From: Maribacter aquivivus
GTDB lineage: Bacteria; Bacteroidota; Bacteroidia; Flavobacteriales; Flavobacteriaceae
DNA: 64,000 bases
Reading direction: 5' to 3'
Assembly (NCBI RefSeq): GCF_900142175.1
Contig: NZ_FQZX01000004.1
Span: 106,998 to 170,997, forward strand
Shown: one piece after another, positions 45,250-54,164 of the stretch
Position numbering within the stretch: position 1 is the first letter of the stretch
Layout of the letters: each line of letters begins with the position of its first letter
The notes under the pieces: generated by a model
Seen by the model: the letters and a program-made list of their open reading frames with translations, nothing else
Database searches by the model: none
Told to the model about the DNA's origin: nothing
Translations under genes and position numbers: made by a program

Positions 45250-46692
45250 TTAATATCCCGGGTTTTGTGTTAATAGTCCGCCGCTTATATTTATTTCTCT
45301 TGCAGGAATAGGTAATAACAATTTTCTTGCATCAAATACATATCCCATTTCAGCAGAATGAGCACTTAACACAGCTTCAGCTACACCGAATCTAAGAAGA
45401 TCGAACCAACGTTGATTTTCAAATGCCAATTCTACTCTTCTTTCAACTAACAAATCTTCTTTAGTAATTGTGGAAACAGTTGCTGTTAACCCAGCTCTAT
45501 CTCTTACCGCTTGAAAAGAAGCTATCGCAGCAGAACTTGTAGTTGATGCACCGCCTGCCATAATTGCCTCTACATGCATTAAAAGAACATCTGCATAACG
45601 TAATGCTATGTAATCGTTACCTGCATCTCTAGCACTTGCCCCGTAAGAAGGTGGAGTAGTCGTAATATCAGACCCTTCAGGTAAAAACTTAATTACTTCG
45701 TTCGATGTGCCAAAAGTAATATACGATTCAGCTGTTCTATTACCGCCATAGGCAGCAAAGTCTAAAACTAAATTTTCGTTTACAATATTTTGACCATCTT
45801 CAGAACCTGCGCGAGTTGAAGAAGTAAATTCAGATGAAAAACTTTGACTTTCAGAACTATTACCAGTTTGGTACTGAATTGCAAAAATGATTTCATCGTT
45901 CAATTCACTATAAAAGACATCATGAAAGTTACTTTCTAAACTAAAATTACCACTATTAACAATAGACTCACATAGTTGTTGTGCAGCACTGTAATCTGGA
46001 GATTCAAGAGAAAGATAAACTTTCGCCAAGATACCTTGAGCCGCAGCTTTTGATGCTCTTGATTTAGATGAATTATCCAAAACACTTACCGCCTCTTCTA
46101 AATCGGCAATAATTTGATCATAAACCTGAGCTTCTGCTATTCTAGTAAAAAGTGCCTCATTATCTGTAGGTCCTACCACTGAAGTTACTAAAGGCACTGC
46201 ACCAAACATTCTAACTAACTTAAAGTATGCATATGCTCTTAAAAATTTAGCTTCAGCAGTATATCTTGCTTGATTGCTTTCATCTGCAACATCAACAAAA
46301 TCTAAAATGTTGTTAGCTCTAAATATTACTTCGTACATAGACGCATAATAATCTTCTGACTCTACATTATTAGCATTAACAACATATCTATGAAAATCGG
46401 CTTTAGAACCCTCTAGTGTTGCATTTCTTGTATTATCTGTACGATGCTCAGTTAAAAGGTGTTCAAATTGAACTCCTCTGTTGAAGTCACCAATATTAGA
46501 TTCGGTATTACTATTTACACCTTGTAATGCATCGTAAATTCCATAAACCCCAGACAATACGTCTGCATCCGATTGAAAGAACCCATCTACAGCAACTGCC
46601 GTATCTGGTAATGGATTTAAAAATTCCTCAGTATCACAGGAAACAAAAACGGACACTGTTACGGCAAAAATTATATATTTTATATGTTTCAT
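45250..46692 (-). CDS. susD: SusD/RagB-family glycan-binding lipoprotein
   Basis: An outer-membrane surface lipoprotein (480 aa) that caps the SusC channel and captures oligosaccharides. The lipobox is VFVSCDTEEFL. The TPR-like helical core shows LSGVYGIYDALQG, YEVIFRANNILDFVD, AKFLRAYAYFKLVRMFGAVPLV and QGILAKVYLSL. The C-terminal RagB/SusD block has YIALRYADVLLMHVEA, FQAVRDRAGL, LLVERRVELAFENQRWFDLLRF and the LPIPAREINISGGLLTQNPGY end. It starts 17 bases after the susC stop. The ligand is presumably alginate oligosaccharides. Confidence 0.95.
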   Translation of the reverse strand: MKHIKYIIFAVTVSVFVSCDTEEFLNPLPDTAVAVDGFFQSDADVLSGVYGIYDALQGVNSNTESNIGDFNRGVQFEHLLTEHRTDNTRNATLEGSKADFHRYVVNANNVESEDYYASMYEVIFRANNILDFVDVADESNQARYTAEAKFLRAYAYFKLVRMFGAVPLVTSVVGPTDNEALFTRIAEAQVYDQIIADLEEAVSVLDNSSKSRASKAAAQGILAKVYLSLESPDYSAAQQLCESIVNSGNFSLESNFHDVFYSELNDEIIFAIQYQTGNSSESQSFSSEFTSSTRAGSEDGQNIVNENLVLDFAAYGGNRTAESYITFGTSNEVIKFLPEGSDITTTPPSYGASARDAGNDYIALRYADVLLMHVEAIMAGGASTTSSAAIASFQAVRDRAGLTATVSTITKEDLLVERRVELAFENQRWFDLLRFGVAEAVLSAHSAEMGYVFDARKLLLPIPAREINISGGLLTQNPGY

Positions 46693-46709
46693 TGTTTGTT
46701 TTTTTTAGA

Positions 46710-49700
46710 TTAAAAGTCAACGTTAAGACCAAATGTTACCGTTCTAAAGATTGGCGTACCTGCTCTTTGAGAACCATAAGCTCTTGGATTGCTACCATCT
46801 ATATGTTCTGGATTAAAACCATGGTAATCATCTGCTGTAATGTAAAGCAAATTCTGAGCTGTAGCATAAACTCTTAAGCCACTTACCCCTATACGTTCTG
46901 CCACATCCTTTGAGAAATTATAACCAAGATTTACATTACGTAAAGAGAAGTAATCTGCACTTGCAATAACATCACTAGTCAGTACCTTTTCTTGAATGAA
47001 TGAAACATCAGATACCAAACCATTAGCCACTGCTTCTAATTCTCCACCACTTCTTGTTCTATTACCGAACCAGTTGTAGAAATATTGATCACCAATATTA
47101 TTAACCTGAGCACCTAAGCTACCCTGAACCATAAATGAAAAATCAACATTTCCAAATTTGAATTCATTGGTAAAACTGTAAACTAAATCTGGATAAGGAC
47201 TACCTAAGATAGTTTTGTCTTCTTCAGTTATCAATCCATCACCATTTAAATCTTTAACGATGGTATCATCAGATTGACCATTGATTCTGTTCCAAGGACT
47301 ATCAACATATGTTGTTCTAAAAGAAGTTTCATCAAAAGCTTCTTCATCTACAACGTACCCCCAGAAAGAAGATATTGGTTCTCCTATTCTATTAATCCAT
47401 TGAGAATTTCTGCCATAATCATCTTCAATTAAAGCATTGTTAGAATCTCCGAAGCTTAATAATTCATTTTTATTCGTAGAAGCGATAAATGTTGAATTCC
47501 AAGAGAAATTTTCATTTGAAACATTTTTAGTTCTCAACTCAAGCTCAACACCTTTGTTTTGCACTTCACCTAAATTAACAATACCACTATTAAACCCAGA
47601 TATGTAAGAAACAGGATTGTTTAATAGCAACTCATCACTTGTTCTTTCATAATAATCAATAGAACCAGAAATTCTATTATTGAAAAAACCGTAGTCTAAA
47701 CCAACAGTAAATTCTTTAGAAGCTTCCCATTGCAATAAAGTGTTTGCAATATTAAGCGGTGAAACACCAGCGGCAATATTACCGCCATCAATTGCATTAG
47801 AATTCTGTAATAACGCTAAATAAGGCCATGAGTTAACAATATCATCACCTACATTAAAATTCTCTGCCCCGGTAAGACCGTAACTAGCTCTGAATTTTAA
47901 GGTATTAACTGCGTCGCTATTTAACAAGAAATTTTCTTTAGCAACATTCCAACCTACCGATACAGCAGGGAAGTTACCCCATTTAGAATCTATACCAAAT
48001 ACCGAACTACCATCTCGTCTAAAAGAAGCGTTTACTAAGTATTTACCTTTGTATGCGTAATTAACCCTAGCAAAGTAACCTAACTTTTTAAGCTCAGTAT
48101 TAATTTCTGTAGGAAGGTCAACTAAAGTAGCTCCTTGAAAGTTTTTAAGTAAATCATTTGAAAAACCACTACCTGTAGTAATACTTTCTTCAGATTTTCT
48201 TTTCTGAATTGTTGCACCTACCAACAAGTTTAAATCATGATCATCACCAAATGTTTTGGTATAGTTTAATGTGTTATCAGAAATAATTCTAGTTCTGAAT
48301 CTATTCGCTAAATAATAAGAAGCTCTAGAATTACCACTTGCATGATTTAATACACCGTCATATCTGGTTCTTTTTCTTTGCTCAAGAGTTACACCCAATG
48401 ATGTTTTAGCGGTAAGACCGTCTAAAAGCTCATAACTTAAGTATGTAGAACCGAATAATTTAGTATTATATTCAAAATGCTCTCTTTCTACATACTGTGC
48501 GTATGGGTTAGAATCACCAGAAGTACGTGGTCTACTATCGTTACCATCTCCATTTACATCTAATTCAACAAGATGATTTTCGTAGAAATAATCCCCTACA
48601 CCAACATCTGGATAGTTATCTCTATTAATAAACTGAAGTGATTCTTCTGTGTGATAAATAGGTAACCAAGGAGATTGCCGTGTAGGATTGTGAATAGAAG
48701 TTGGCAATCTTCTTTGTTTTGTGTAAGAAGGTGTAGCTCTAATTCCAAATCTTGCTCTTTCGCCAATTTTAGAATCTACTTTCATATTAGCTGAGAACAA
48801 TTTATAGTCATCAGTAATTACAACACCCTCATCATGAAGATATCTTAAAGATGTACTAAACTTAGTATCTTCAGAACCACCTCTTGCAGATAAAGAATGA
48901 CTGGTTATAGCGCCTCCGTCAAAGAAAACATCTTGCCAATCTCTATCAACACCAGTTGCTCTAACTAATAATTGAGCATATTGTGTTTCATTAGAAAGAG
49001 TACCTGTAGCTGCTTGCTCTATTTTAGCCCATTCAGACACACTCTTTCTATAATCGTCACTACCATGAGCACCTTTAAGACCTGTATATGTTTGATAGCT
49101 AAATTTAGTTTTCCCAGCCTTACCACTTTTCGTAGTAATTAAAATTACACCGTTAGAACCTTCACTACCATAAATGGCAGCAGAAGCAGCATCTTTCAAT
49201 ACTTCAAAAGATTCTACATCGTTCATATCAAGATTTCCAAGAAAGTCAGAACTTACAACCACACCATCAATTACTAACGCAGGACCTGAATCAGCAGTTA
49301 CAGAACCAATACCCCTAATAGTAATGGTCGGTGCCCCACCAGCTTCAGCGTTTGTTGCTTGAATGTTCACCCCAGATACCTGACCTATTAAAGCGTCATC
49401 AACCCTTGATACTGCTATTTGATCTAAAGTTTCGTTAGTCACTTTAGAAATAGAACCTGTAACGGTAGATTTCTTCTGAGTACCATACCCAACCACTACT
49501 ACTTCATCAAGCTGACTTGCATCTTCTTTCAAAGTAACGCTAACAGTTTTCTGAGCAACAATTGCTACTGTTTCTGTTGTATACCCTATATATGAGAAAC
49601 GTAAAATGTCACCACTAGTTACCTGAATGGTAAAATTTCCGTCAAAATCACTTTGAGTACCTCTTGTTGTATTTGCAACAACAATATTTGCGCCAGGTAT

Positions 49701-49814
49701 CGGCACATTGTTTGCATCTGTTACCGTACCTGATAGATCATAGGTGTCTTGTGCAAATAATTGAATGTTGACAAGCAACATTACAACCATAAAAAGTTTT
49801 AATTTAAAATTCAT
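46710..49814 (-). CDS. susC: SusC/RagA-family TonB-dependent outer-membrane receptor
   Basis: A 1034-aa importer barrel. Signal peptide 1-21. A carboxypeptidase-like N-terminal domain spans about 25-100 (LSGTVTDANNVPIPGANIVV, GYTTETV). The SusC-type box is LDEVVVVGYGTQKK. The plug has RVDDALIGQVSGVNIQ, ITIRGIGSV, VIDGVVV and DAASAAIYGSEGSNGVILIT. The barrel follows and ends in FRTVTFGLNVDF. It works with SusD, and needs TonB-ExbB-ExbD, a set of which is at 52-54 kb. It is the first gene of the PUL operon, with a predicted leader of about 350 bases. Confidence 0.95.
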   Translation of the reverse strand: MNFKLKLFMVVMLLVNIQLFAQDTYDLSGTVTDANNVPIPGANIVVANTTRGTQSDFDGNFTIQVTSGDILRFSYIGYTTETVAIVAQKTVSVTLKEDASQLDEVVVVGYGTQKKSTVTGSISKVTNETLDQIAVSRVDDALIGQVSGVNIQATNAEAGGAPTITIRGIGSVTADSGPALVIDGVVVSSDFLGNLDMNDVESFEVLKDAASAAIYGSEGSNGVILITTKSGKAGKTKFSYQTYTGLKGAHGSDDYRKSVSEWAKIEQAATGTLSNETQYAQLLVRATGVDRDWQDVFFDGGAITSHSLSARGGSEDTKFSTSLRYLHDEGVVITDDYKLFSANMKVDSKIGERARFGIRATPSYTKQRRLPTSIHNPTRQSPWLPIYHTEESLQFINRDNYPDVGVGDYFYENHLVELDVNGDGNDSRPRTSGDSNPYAQYVEREHFEYNTKLFGSTYLSYELLDGLTAKTSLGVTLEQRKRTRYDGVLNHASGNSRASYYLANRFRTRIISDNTLNYTKTFGDDHDLNLLVGATIQKRKSEESITTGSGFSNDLLKNFQGATLVDLPTEINTELKKLGYFARVNYAYKGKYLVNASFRRDGSSVFGIDSKWGNFPAVSVGWNVAKENFLLNSDAVNTLKFRASYGLTGAENFNVGDDIVNSWPYLALLQNSNAIDGGNIAAGVSPLNIANTLLQWEASKEFTVGLDYGFFNNRISGSIDYYERTSDELLLNNPVSYISGFNSGIVNLGEVQNKGVELELRTKNVSNENFSWNSTFIASTNKNELLSFGDSNNALIEDDYGRNSQWINRIGEPISSFWGYVVDEEAFDETSFRTTYVDSPWNRINGQSDDTIVKDLNGDGLITEEDKTILGSPYPDLVYSFTNEFKFGNVDFSFMVQGSLGAQVNNIGDQYFYNWFGNRTRSGGELEAVANGLVSDVSFIQEKVLTSDVIASADYFSLRNVNLGYNFSKDVAERIGVSGLRVYATAQNLLYITADDYHGFNPEHIDGSNPRAYGSQRAGTPIFRTVTFGLNVDF

Positions 49815-49875
49815 CTGTGTTATATTAAGTTAGTTCTATTGAATTGGCTTGTACCATCTTTTTGATCTACTTAAA

Positions 49876-49896
49876 ATGCGATTACATATCTCGCAT
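49876..49896. repeat. Inverted repeat in the susC leader
   Basis: ATGCGA and TCGCAT are separated by 9 bases, about 62-82 bases upstream of the susC ATG. It may be a small hairpin in the leader or a protein-binding site. Confidence 0.4.
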
Positions 49897-49998
49897 CATA
49901 ATCTTCAATATGCCTACACACACACTTTCATCTTAAATCAATGAAAATTCCTATTTTTACCAGGAAATGTGTTTATAGTAATATTTACATGTTTGTGT

Positions 49999-50068
49999 AT
50001 TACTTCCCTTCGAAATGAAGTAATTTTTTTTTACTAAAAGGATGGGCGAGCACCCGTCCTTTTTTTAT
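49999..50068. terminator. Two consecutive hairpins in the susC upstream region
   Basis: First, ATTACTTC pairs with GAAGTAAT (49999-50024), followed by about nine T on the plus strand. Second, AAAAGGATGGG pairs with CCCGTCCTTTT (50036-50063, one wobble), also followed by T on the plus strand. Both look like plus-strand terminators, yet no plus-strand gene precedes them. On the minus strand they would fold in the susC leader, and the second keeps a short T tail. Confidence 0.6.
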
Positions 50069-50137
50069 GCAATTCTCTCTAAAGTTTCACGTCATTTTTT
50101 TTAGGTTATAAAGGTTCTTTAATTTTAATATTTTAAC

Positions 50138-50173
50138 TGGTTTACCAAATTGGTTCATCAAACTGGTTTACCA
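50138..50173. promoter_or_regulatory. Triple GntR-type operator upstream of susC
   Basis: Three 10-bp palindromes lie at 50138-50147 (TGGTTTACCA), 50151-50160 (TGGTTCATCA) and 50164-50173 (TGGTTTACCA), each separated by 3 bases. The period is exactly 13 bp. The 16-mer AACTGGTTTACCAAAT occurs twice. The core resembles the UxuR/ExuR site known from enterobacteria (TTGGTATACCAA). The last copy overlaps the susC -7 element. Confidence 0.75.
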
Positions 50174-50179
50174 AATATA
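50172..50179 (-). promoter_or_regulatory. Putative -7 element of the susC operon
   Basis: On the minus strand it reads TATATTTG, a full TAnnTTTG match. The operator array begins within it and extends over the predicted start site, as expected for repression. The -33 region is only T-rich. Confidence 0.6.
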
Positions 50180-50484
50180 TGTTATTATATTGTTAAAAAA
50201 AATTACTTTGACGATTTGAAGGCTATTTTATTGTGATTTTATGTATTTAAGCTAGCTTATATTGCGCAATTGACAATAATTAGAGTCTCATATCATAATT
50301 ATGCAAATCACGATCCAGCACCCTGTTTCATTACGATTCCACCAATTGAAATACATCAAACAGTCACTACAATCGTTAGATTATTAAGAAATAAGATAAA
50401 AGAATAGTATATTCTGTAATTGTTATCACTTTTACATATTAAAAGTAACATGCCGCTTCTTAAATACCTCTACACTAGAATAAT

Positions 50485-50514
50485 GGTCTTTTAAACTATT
50501 AAGTGTAAAAGACC
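50485..50514. repeat. Inverted repeat in the gene-free stretch beside tRNA-Val
   Basis: GGTCTTTTA pairs perfectly with TAAAAGACC over a 12-base loop. ACACT (50472-50476) could instead pair with AGTGT (50502-50506), giving an alternative fold. The remainder of 50180-50705 is AT-rich, and I see no gene in it. Confidence 0.45.
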
Positions 50515-50705
50515 TAATAATTACTCTACTACGAATACTAATAATAAAATAACCAAGTCACTTTATAATATCGATTAAAGGATGATTGATGTATCTATAA
50601 TTTTGAAATATATCATAGAAAGAGAGCATACAAGAAAAACAAAATCTGGACTGGTAGAAGTGTAAAAAATACCGAAGAAATTCTATGTTACGAAAGATAT
50701 AAAAA

Positions 50706-50740
50706 TAAAAAAAGGCTCTCATTTTCATGAAAGCCTTTTA
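50706..50740 (-). terminator. Intrinsic terminator after tRNA-Val (TAC)
   Basis: AAAAGGCT pairs with AGCCTTTT around a loop of about 14 bases, with a T run on the minus strand. It lies 6 bases past the tRNA 3' end. Confidence 0.8.
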
Positions 50741-50745
50741 ACCTG

Positions 50746-50820
50746 TGGGCCCTACTGGATTCGAACCAGTGACCCCCTGCTTGTAAGGCAGGTGCTCTGA
50801 ACCAACTGAGCTAAGAGCCC
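50746..50820 (-). tRNA. tRNA-Val (anticodon TAC)
   Basis: A 75-nt cloverleaf on the minus strand. The acceptor GGGCTCT pairs with AGGGCCC (one wobble). The anticodon stem is CCTGC/GCAGG with loop CTTACAA, giving TAC. The T stem ACTGG/CCAGT pairs fully. CCA is not encoded. It forms the right boundary of the alginate locus and shares its 3' T-arm sequence with the other tRNA-Val. Confidence 0.94.
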
Positions 50821-50879
50821 CAAAAGGAGTGCAAATATATAATACTTTTACATTCCACAAAAGAAAAATCAATAAAAAT

Positions 50880-52091
50880 TTAAAGAACTTCTGCTACCAC
50901 AAAATTACTGCCGCCAACATAAATGAAATCATTCTTTTTAGCTCGTTTTTTCGCAGCTTTAAAAGCCTTATTTACAGACTTATAAACATCACCTTTAAAA
51001 CCTGCATCAGAAAATACACGTACTAATTCTTTTTCATCTAGTCCCCTAAAATTTTTTGGCTTACAGTAATAATATGTTGCATTTTTTGGAAAAAGGGAAG
51101 ATATCCTACTTAAATCCTTATCCTTTACAAAGCCAATTACGATATGTAATTCTTCATATTTCTGCTTTTTCACTTGTTCCATGACAAGCGAAATACCTTC
51201 TTTATTATGTGCTGTATCACAAATAATAACAGGATCAGACCCAATTTGCTGCCAACGCCCCATAAGTTGCGTATTTTCTACGACACCTATCAACCCTTGA
51301 ACTATATTGCTTTCAGTTACTACAAAGCCAGATAACGCATTTAAAGTTGCAAGTACACCTTTTATATTTTTCTTCTGATAAGAACCTAACAAACCGATTT
51401 CATAATCAGAATAATCAGCATCTTCAGCAAAAATTATTTTAGCATTATTATCTTTTGCGACTAAATTAAATACCTGTGCTGTTTCAATATTATACTCACT
51501 TATTACCACTGGAACTCCCGACTTTATAATACCTGCTTTCTCGCCTGCAATTTTAACGATAGTATCGCCGAGCATATCAACATGGTCTAAACCAATATTT
51601 GTTATCAGACTAACCTCTGGCTTAATAATATTCGTAGAATCGAGCCTACCGCCCAAGCCCACTTCAATAATTGCTATATCAACCTTTTCTTGAGCAAAAT
51701 ATGAAAATGCCATACCAACAGTCATTTCAAAAAATGACAACTTGTTTTCAGAAAAATATGTTTGATTCTCATTAATAAAATCTACCACCCAATGCTTAGC
51801 TACCTTATTCCCATTAATACGAATACGCTCTCTAAAATCTTTTAAATGTGGTGAGGTGTATAAACCGACTTTATAACCCGCTTCTTGAAGAACCGAAGCT
51901 AATAAATGGCTACTTGAACCTTTTCCATTGGTACCAGCTACATGTATACTCTTAAACCGTGTGTGAGGGTTGTTTAAATGATTGGCAAATGATGTAATGC
52001 CATCAAGTTTTGAATTAAAGGCACTCTTACCTTTATTCTGATACATTGGAAGTTGTGCAAACATCCAATCTAATGTTTCTTTATAGGTCAC
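50880..52091 (-). CDS. folC: Bifunctional dihydrofolate/folylpolyglutamate synthase (GTG start)
   Basis: Adds glutamate to dihydropteroate and to folates. The ATP loop is HVAGTNGKGSSSHLLASVL. Further motifs are GLYTSPHLKDFRERIRING, EVGLGGRLDSTN, TNIGLDHVDMLGDT and CDTAHNKEG. The GTG at 52091 overlaps the tonB stop (GTGA). It gives the family's usual MTYKETLDWMF start, so it is preferred over the ATG nine codons later. It is the last gene of exbB-exbD-tonB-folC. It belongs functionally with pabB, pabC, folA and thyA. Confidence 0.94.
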   Translation of the reverse strand: MTYKETLDWMFAQLPMYQNKGKSAFNSKLDGITSFANHLNNPHTRFKSIHVAGTNGKGSSSHLLASVLQEAGYKVGLYTSPHLKDFRERIRINGNKVAKHWVVDFINENQTYFSENKLSFFEMTVGMAFSYFAQEKVDIAIIEVGLGGRLDSTNIIKPEVSLITNIGLDHVDMLGDTIVKIAGEKAGIIKSGVPVVISEYNIETAQVFNLVAKDNNAKIIFAEDADYSDYEIGLLGSYQKKNIKGVLATLNALSGFVVTESNIVQGLIGVVENTQLMGRWQQIGSDPVIICDTAHNKEGISLVMEQVKKQKYEELHIVIGFVKDKDLSRISSLFPKNATYYYCKPKNFRGLDEKELVRVFSDAGFKGDVYKSVNKAFKAAKKRAKKNDFIYVGGSNFVVAEVL

Positions 52092-53026
52092 TCTCCTAAT
52101 TTGAAGTTAACAACTACAAAACCAACTTGTTGGTTTGGAGCATTGCTATCTAAATTCCATTTATGCATGAATGCGGTTTTCTTAGCCGGCTCTAACAAAC
52201 ATGGATTATTATTGGTTGTACCTCTTACCCCTGGCTCGGCACTAATTACTTTACCATTCCGATCTACAATAATCTTTACCACTACCCTGCCAGACTCATT
52301 ACATTCTTGCTGCACTTGCCCTTTGTTTACTAATGATCTGCCATTTAAGCCATAACCACCAGTTCCACTGCCACTACCGGGACTTCCATAATAACTAGTC
52401 GCATATGGATCACCGTCTGGTTGACCTTTATCTCCTACCCTATTATCATCACCTTCACTACCAGATGCTGTACCGTCAGATTTGTTAAGACCACCCATCA
52501 TTGCGTCTAAAGCTTTCTTTTTAGCTTCTTGCTCTTGGCGCGCCTTGTCTTCAGCATCTTTCTTTTGCTTAGCAATTTTTGCTGCTTCAGCCTTTTTCTT
52601 ATTCTCTGCAGCTTCTGCTTTTCTTTTTGCATCTGCAGCTGCTTCATCAGCCTTTCTTTTAGCTTCTTTTGCCTGATTGATTTTTATAGCCTCTTCATTA
52701 TCTTGAGTCAATAACTTTTCCGCAGGGGCTTCTTTCTCAGCTGCAGCTTCCTCAACTTCTTCTACAGGTTCCTCAACAGTTTCTGCAACTTCTTGTATTG
52801 TTGGCTCAACAGGAGGAGTATCTAAAGGTTCTGACTGTATCTTTTCTTTTGGCTGCACTTTACCGCTACCAAATTCCATAGTGCCAAAATTGACAGAGAT
52901 TCCGTTTTCTTCTGGCGGATCCATATAGTTTAGACCGATATAAAATAAAACCAACAGCAACGCACTTAACAACAATGTGGTAAGTGTCAATGATTTCTTT
53001 TTATGTTTCGTATCTAAAAATGCCAT
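52088..53026 (-). CDS. tonB: Energy transducer TonB
   Basis: One N-terminal transmembrane helix (about 13-32, LTLTTLLLSALLLVLFYIGL). Next is a Pro/Glu stretch, then a long Lys/Ala/Glu-rich helical region (about 95-175) that could span part of the periplasm. A Gly-rich segment follows, and a TonB-type C-terminal domain (about 225-312) with ESGRVVVKIIVDRNGKVISA. The alanine/lysine region resembles TolA-type linkers. It is directly downstream of exbD with no gap, so it belongs to the same complex and probably energises receptors such as the SusC at 46710. Confidence 0.88.
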   Translation of the reverse strand: MAFLDTKHKKKSLTLTTLLLSALLLVLFYIGLNYMDPPEENGISVNFGTMEFGSGKVQPKEKIQSEPLDTPPVEPTIQEVAETVEEPVEEVEEAAAEKEAPAEKLLTQDNEEAIKINQAKEAKRKADEAAADAKRKAEAAENKKKAEAAKIAKQKKDAEDKARQEQEAKKKALDAMMGGLNKSDGTASGSEGDDNRVGDKGQPDGDPYATSYYGSPGSGSGTGGYGLNGRSLVNKGQVQQECNESGRVVVKIIVDRNGKVISAEPGVRGTTNNNPCLLEPAKKTAFMHKWNLDSNAPNQQVGFVVVNFKLGE

Positions 53027-53413
53027 TTAGTTTGGGCGTACTGCCAAAATAACCTTATAATTATTTCTATTTGCGATATCCATAACATATACAGCTTCTT
53101 TAATCGCAACACTTTCTTCTGTTCTAAGTATAATAGTAGGACTATCTTGACCAGCTAGAGCTTTTTTCAACTCTATCTCTATATATTCACCATTAATACG
53201 TTCATCATTAACAAAGTATTGAAGGTTCTTATCTATACTTACAGATACATTCTGAGTATTTGTAGATTTCCCTTTCGCTTTAGGAAGTAATAAATCTAAA
53301 GCGTTTGGAGAATTTGCGGTTAGCATGAAAAATACCAATAACAAGAATACGATATCTGTCATTGAAGACATGCTAAAGTCTGGACTGACTTTATTTCTTC
53401 CTTTTAATTTCAT
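53027..53413 (-). CDS. exbD: ExbD/TolR biopolymer transport protein
   Basis: A 128-aa protein with one N-terminal helix (MTDIVFLLLVFFMLTA, Asp19 at its start). That Asp is the conserved proton-coupling residue of ExbD. The periplasmic domain follows (VSVSIDKNLQYFVNDERI, SPTIILRTEESV). It lies between exbB (9 bases upstream) and tonB (adjacent). With ExbB it forms the proton-driven motor for TonB. Confidence 0.93.
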   Translation of the reverse strand: MKLKGRNKVSPDFSMSSMTDIVFLLLVFFMLTANSPNALDLLLPKAKGKSTNTQNVSVSIDKNLQYFVNDERINGEYIEIELKKALAGQDSPTIILRTEESVAIKEAVYVMDIANRNNYKVILAVRPN

Positions 53414-53422
53414 AGTATAAAA

Positions 53423-54112
53423 TTAAAGAGGTTCGTTTAATAGATCTAGAAAATCAACTGCATTAGCCTCCATTTTATGAACTACCTTATCAGTTCTGTT
53501 CACTAAATGGTTATACCCAACGTAAGCAATAATACCTACTATAAGACCCGCTACCGTAGTAGTCATCGCAGTATAAATACCTGAAGCCAAAGACCCCATC
53601 TCCGCTTGACCGCCACTACTGGCCATTTCATGAAAAGCAAGTATCATACCAATAACGGTACCTAAAAAACCAATCATTGGTGCCGCACCTGCTACTGTAG
53701 CAAGTATACTTACATTTTTTTCTAACTTATAGACCTCTAGGGTACCAGCATTTTCAATTGCCGTATTTATATCGTCTAATGGCTTACCAATTCTAGACAC
53801 ACCTTTTTCGGTCAATCTAGCTACTGGCGAATCTGTCTGGGCACATAAAAGCTTTGCGGCATCTAAATTACCTGTAGTAACATAGTCACGAATTTGATTC
53901 ATAAAATTCTTATCTATTTTAGATGCCGCATTTACAGCAAGTAAACGTTCAAAATAGATATATAGAGCTACTCCTAACATTATAAATAATACCGATATAA
54001 TAATGACACTACCTGTACCACCATTAAATATTAAATCTATAACCGAAAGAGTTTTCTCTTCAGACAATAATTCGTCGCTCGCATCTTGAGCCAAATCCTG
54101 GAATAATAACAT
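53423..54112 (-). CDS. exbB: ExbB/TolQ/MotA family proton channel protein
   Basis: A 229-aa membrane protein with three helices (about 35-55, 135-160 and 175-200). The conserved core is ATVAGAAPMIGFLGTVIGMI followed by ALGS/ASGIYTAMTTTVAGLIVGI. It forms the pentameric channel of the ExbBD motor. It heads exbB-exbD-tonB-folC, downstream of nhaD by about 50 bases, so all five genes may be on one transcript. Confidence 0.93.
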   Translation of the reverse strand: MLLFQDLAQDASDELLSEEKTLSVIDLIFNGGTGSVIIISVLFIMLGVALYIYFERLLAVNAASKIDKNFMNQIRDYVTTGNLDAAKLLCAQTDSPVARLTEKGVSRIGKPLDDINTAIENAGTLEVYKLEKNVSILATVAGAAPMIGFLGTVIGMILAFHEMASSGGQAEMGSLASGIYTAMTTTVAGLIVGIIAYVGYNHLVNRTDKVVHKMEANAVDFLDLLNEPL

Positions 54113-54164
54113 AGTATTCTTTAAGTATTGAATTTGCCTTTATAACGATGAATTGCGAATTAAA

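Larger units (their letters stand above)
38625..49814 (-). other. Alginate polysaccharide utilization locus (whole)
   Basis: Eight minus-strand genes in transcription order: susC, susD, two PKD-type surface lipoproteins, two PL7 lyases, a GntR regulator and an Nramp-like transporter. It is bracketed by two tRNA-Val genes. Alginate as substrate follows from the PL7 RSELR/QIH/YFKAG motifs. The monosaccharide-processing genes of alginate catabolism are not included and must be elsewhere if present. Confidence 0.82.

Noticed and set aside
38625..49814. Carrageenan, agar or laminarin PUL
   Set aside because: Both polysaccharide-degrading genes are PL7 lyases with alginate motifs. No sulfatase or glycoside hydrolase is present.
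50180..50705. Possible small gene or riboswitch in the gene-free stretch
   Set aside because: No frame with a plausible start and no known riboswitch core was recognised. Only short AT-rich hairpins are visible.
38472..50820. Integrative element with its own integrase
   Set aside because: The tRNA bracket is suggestive, but no integrase, relaxase, transposase or toxin-antitoxin gene lies between the tRNAs.
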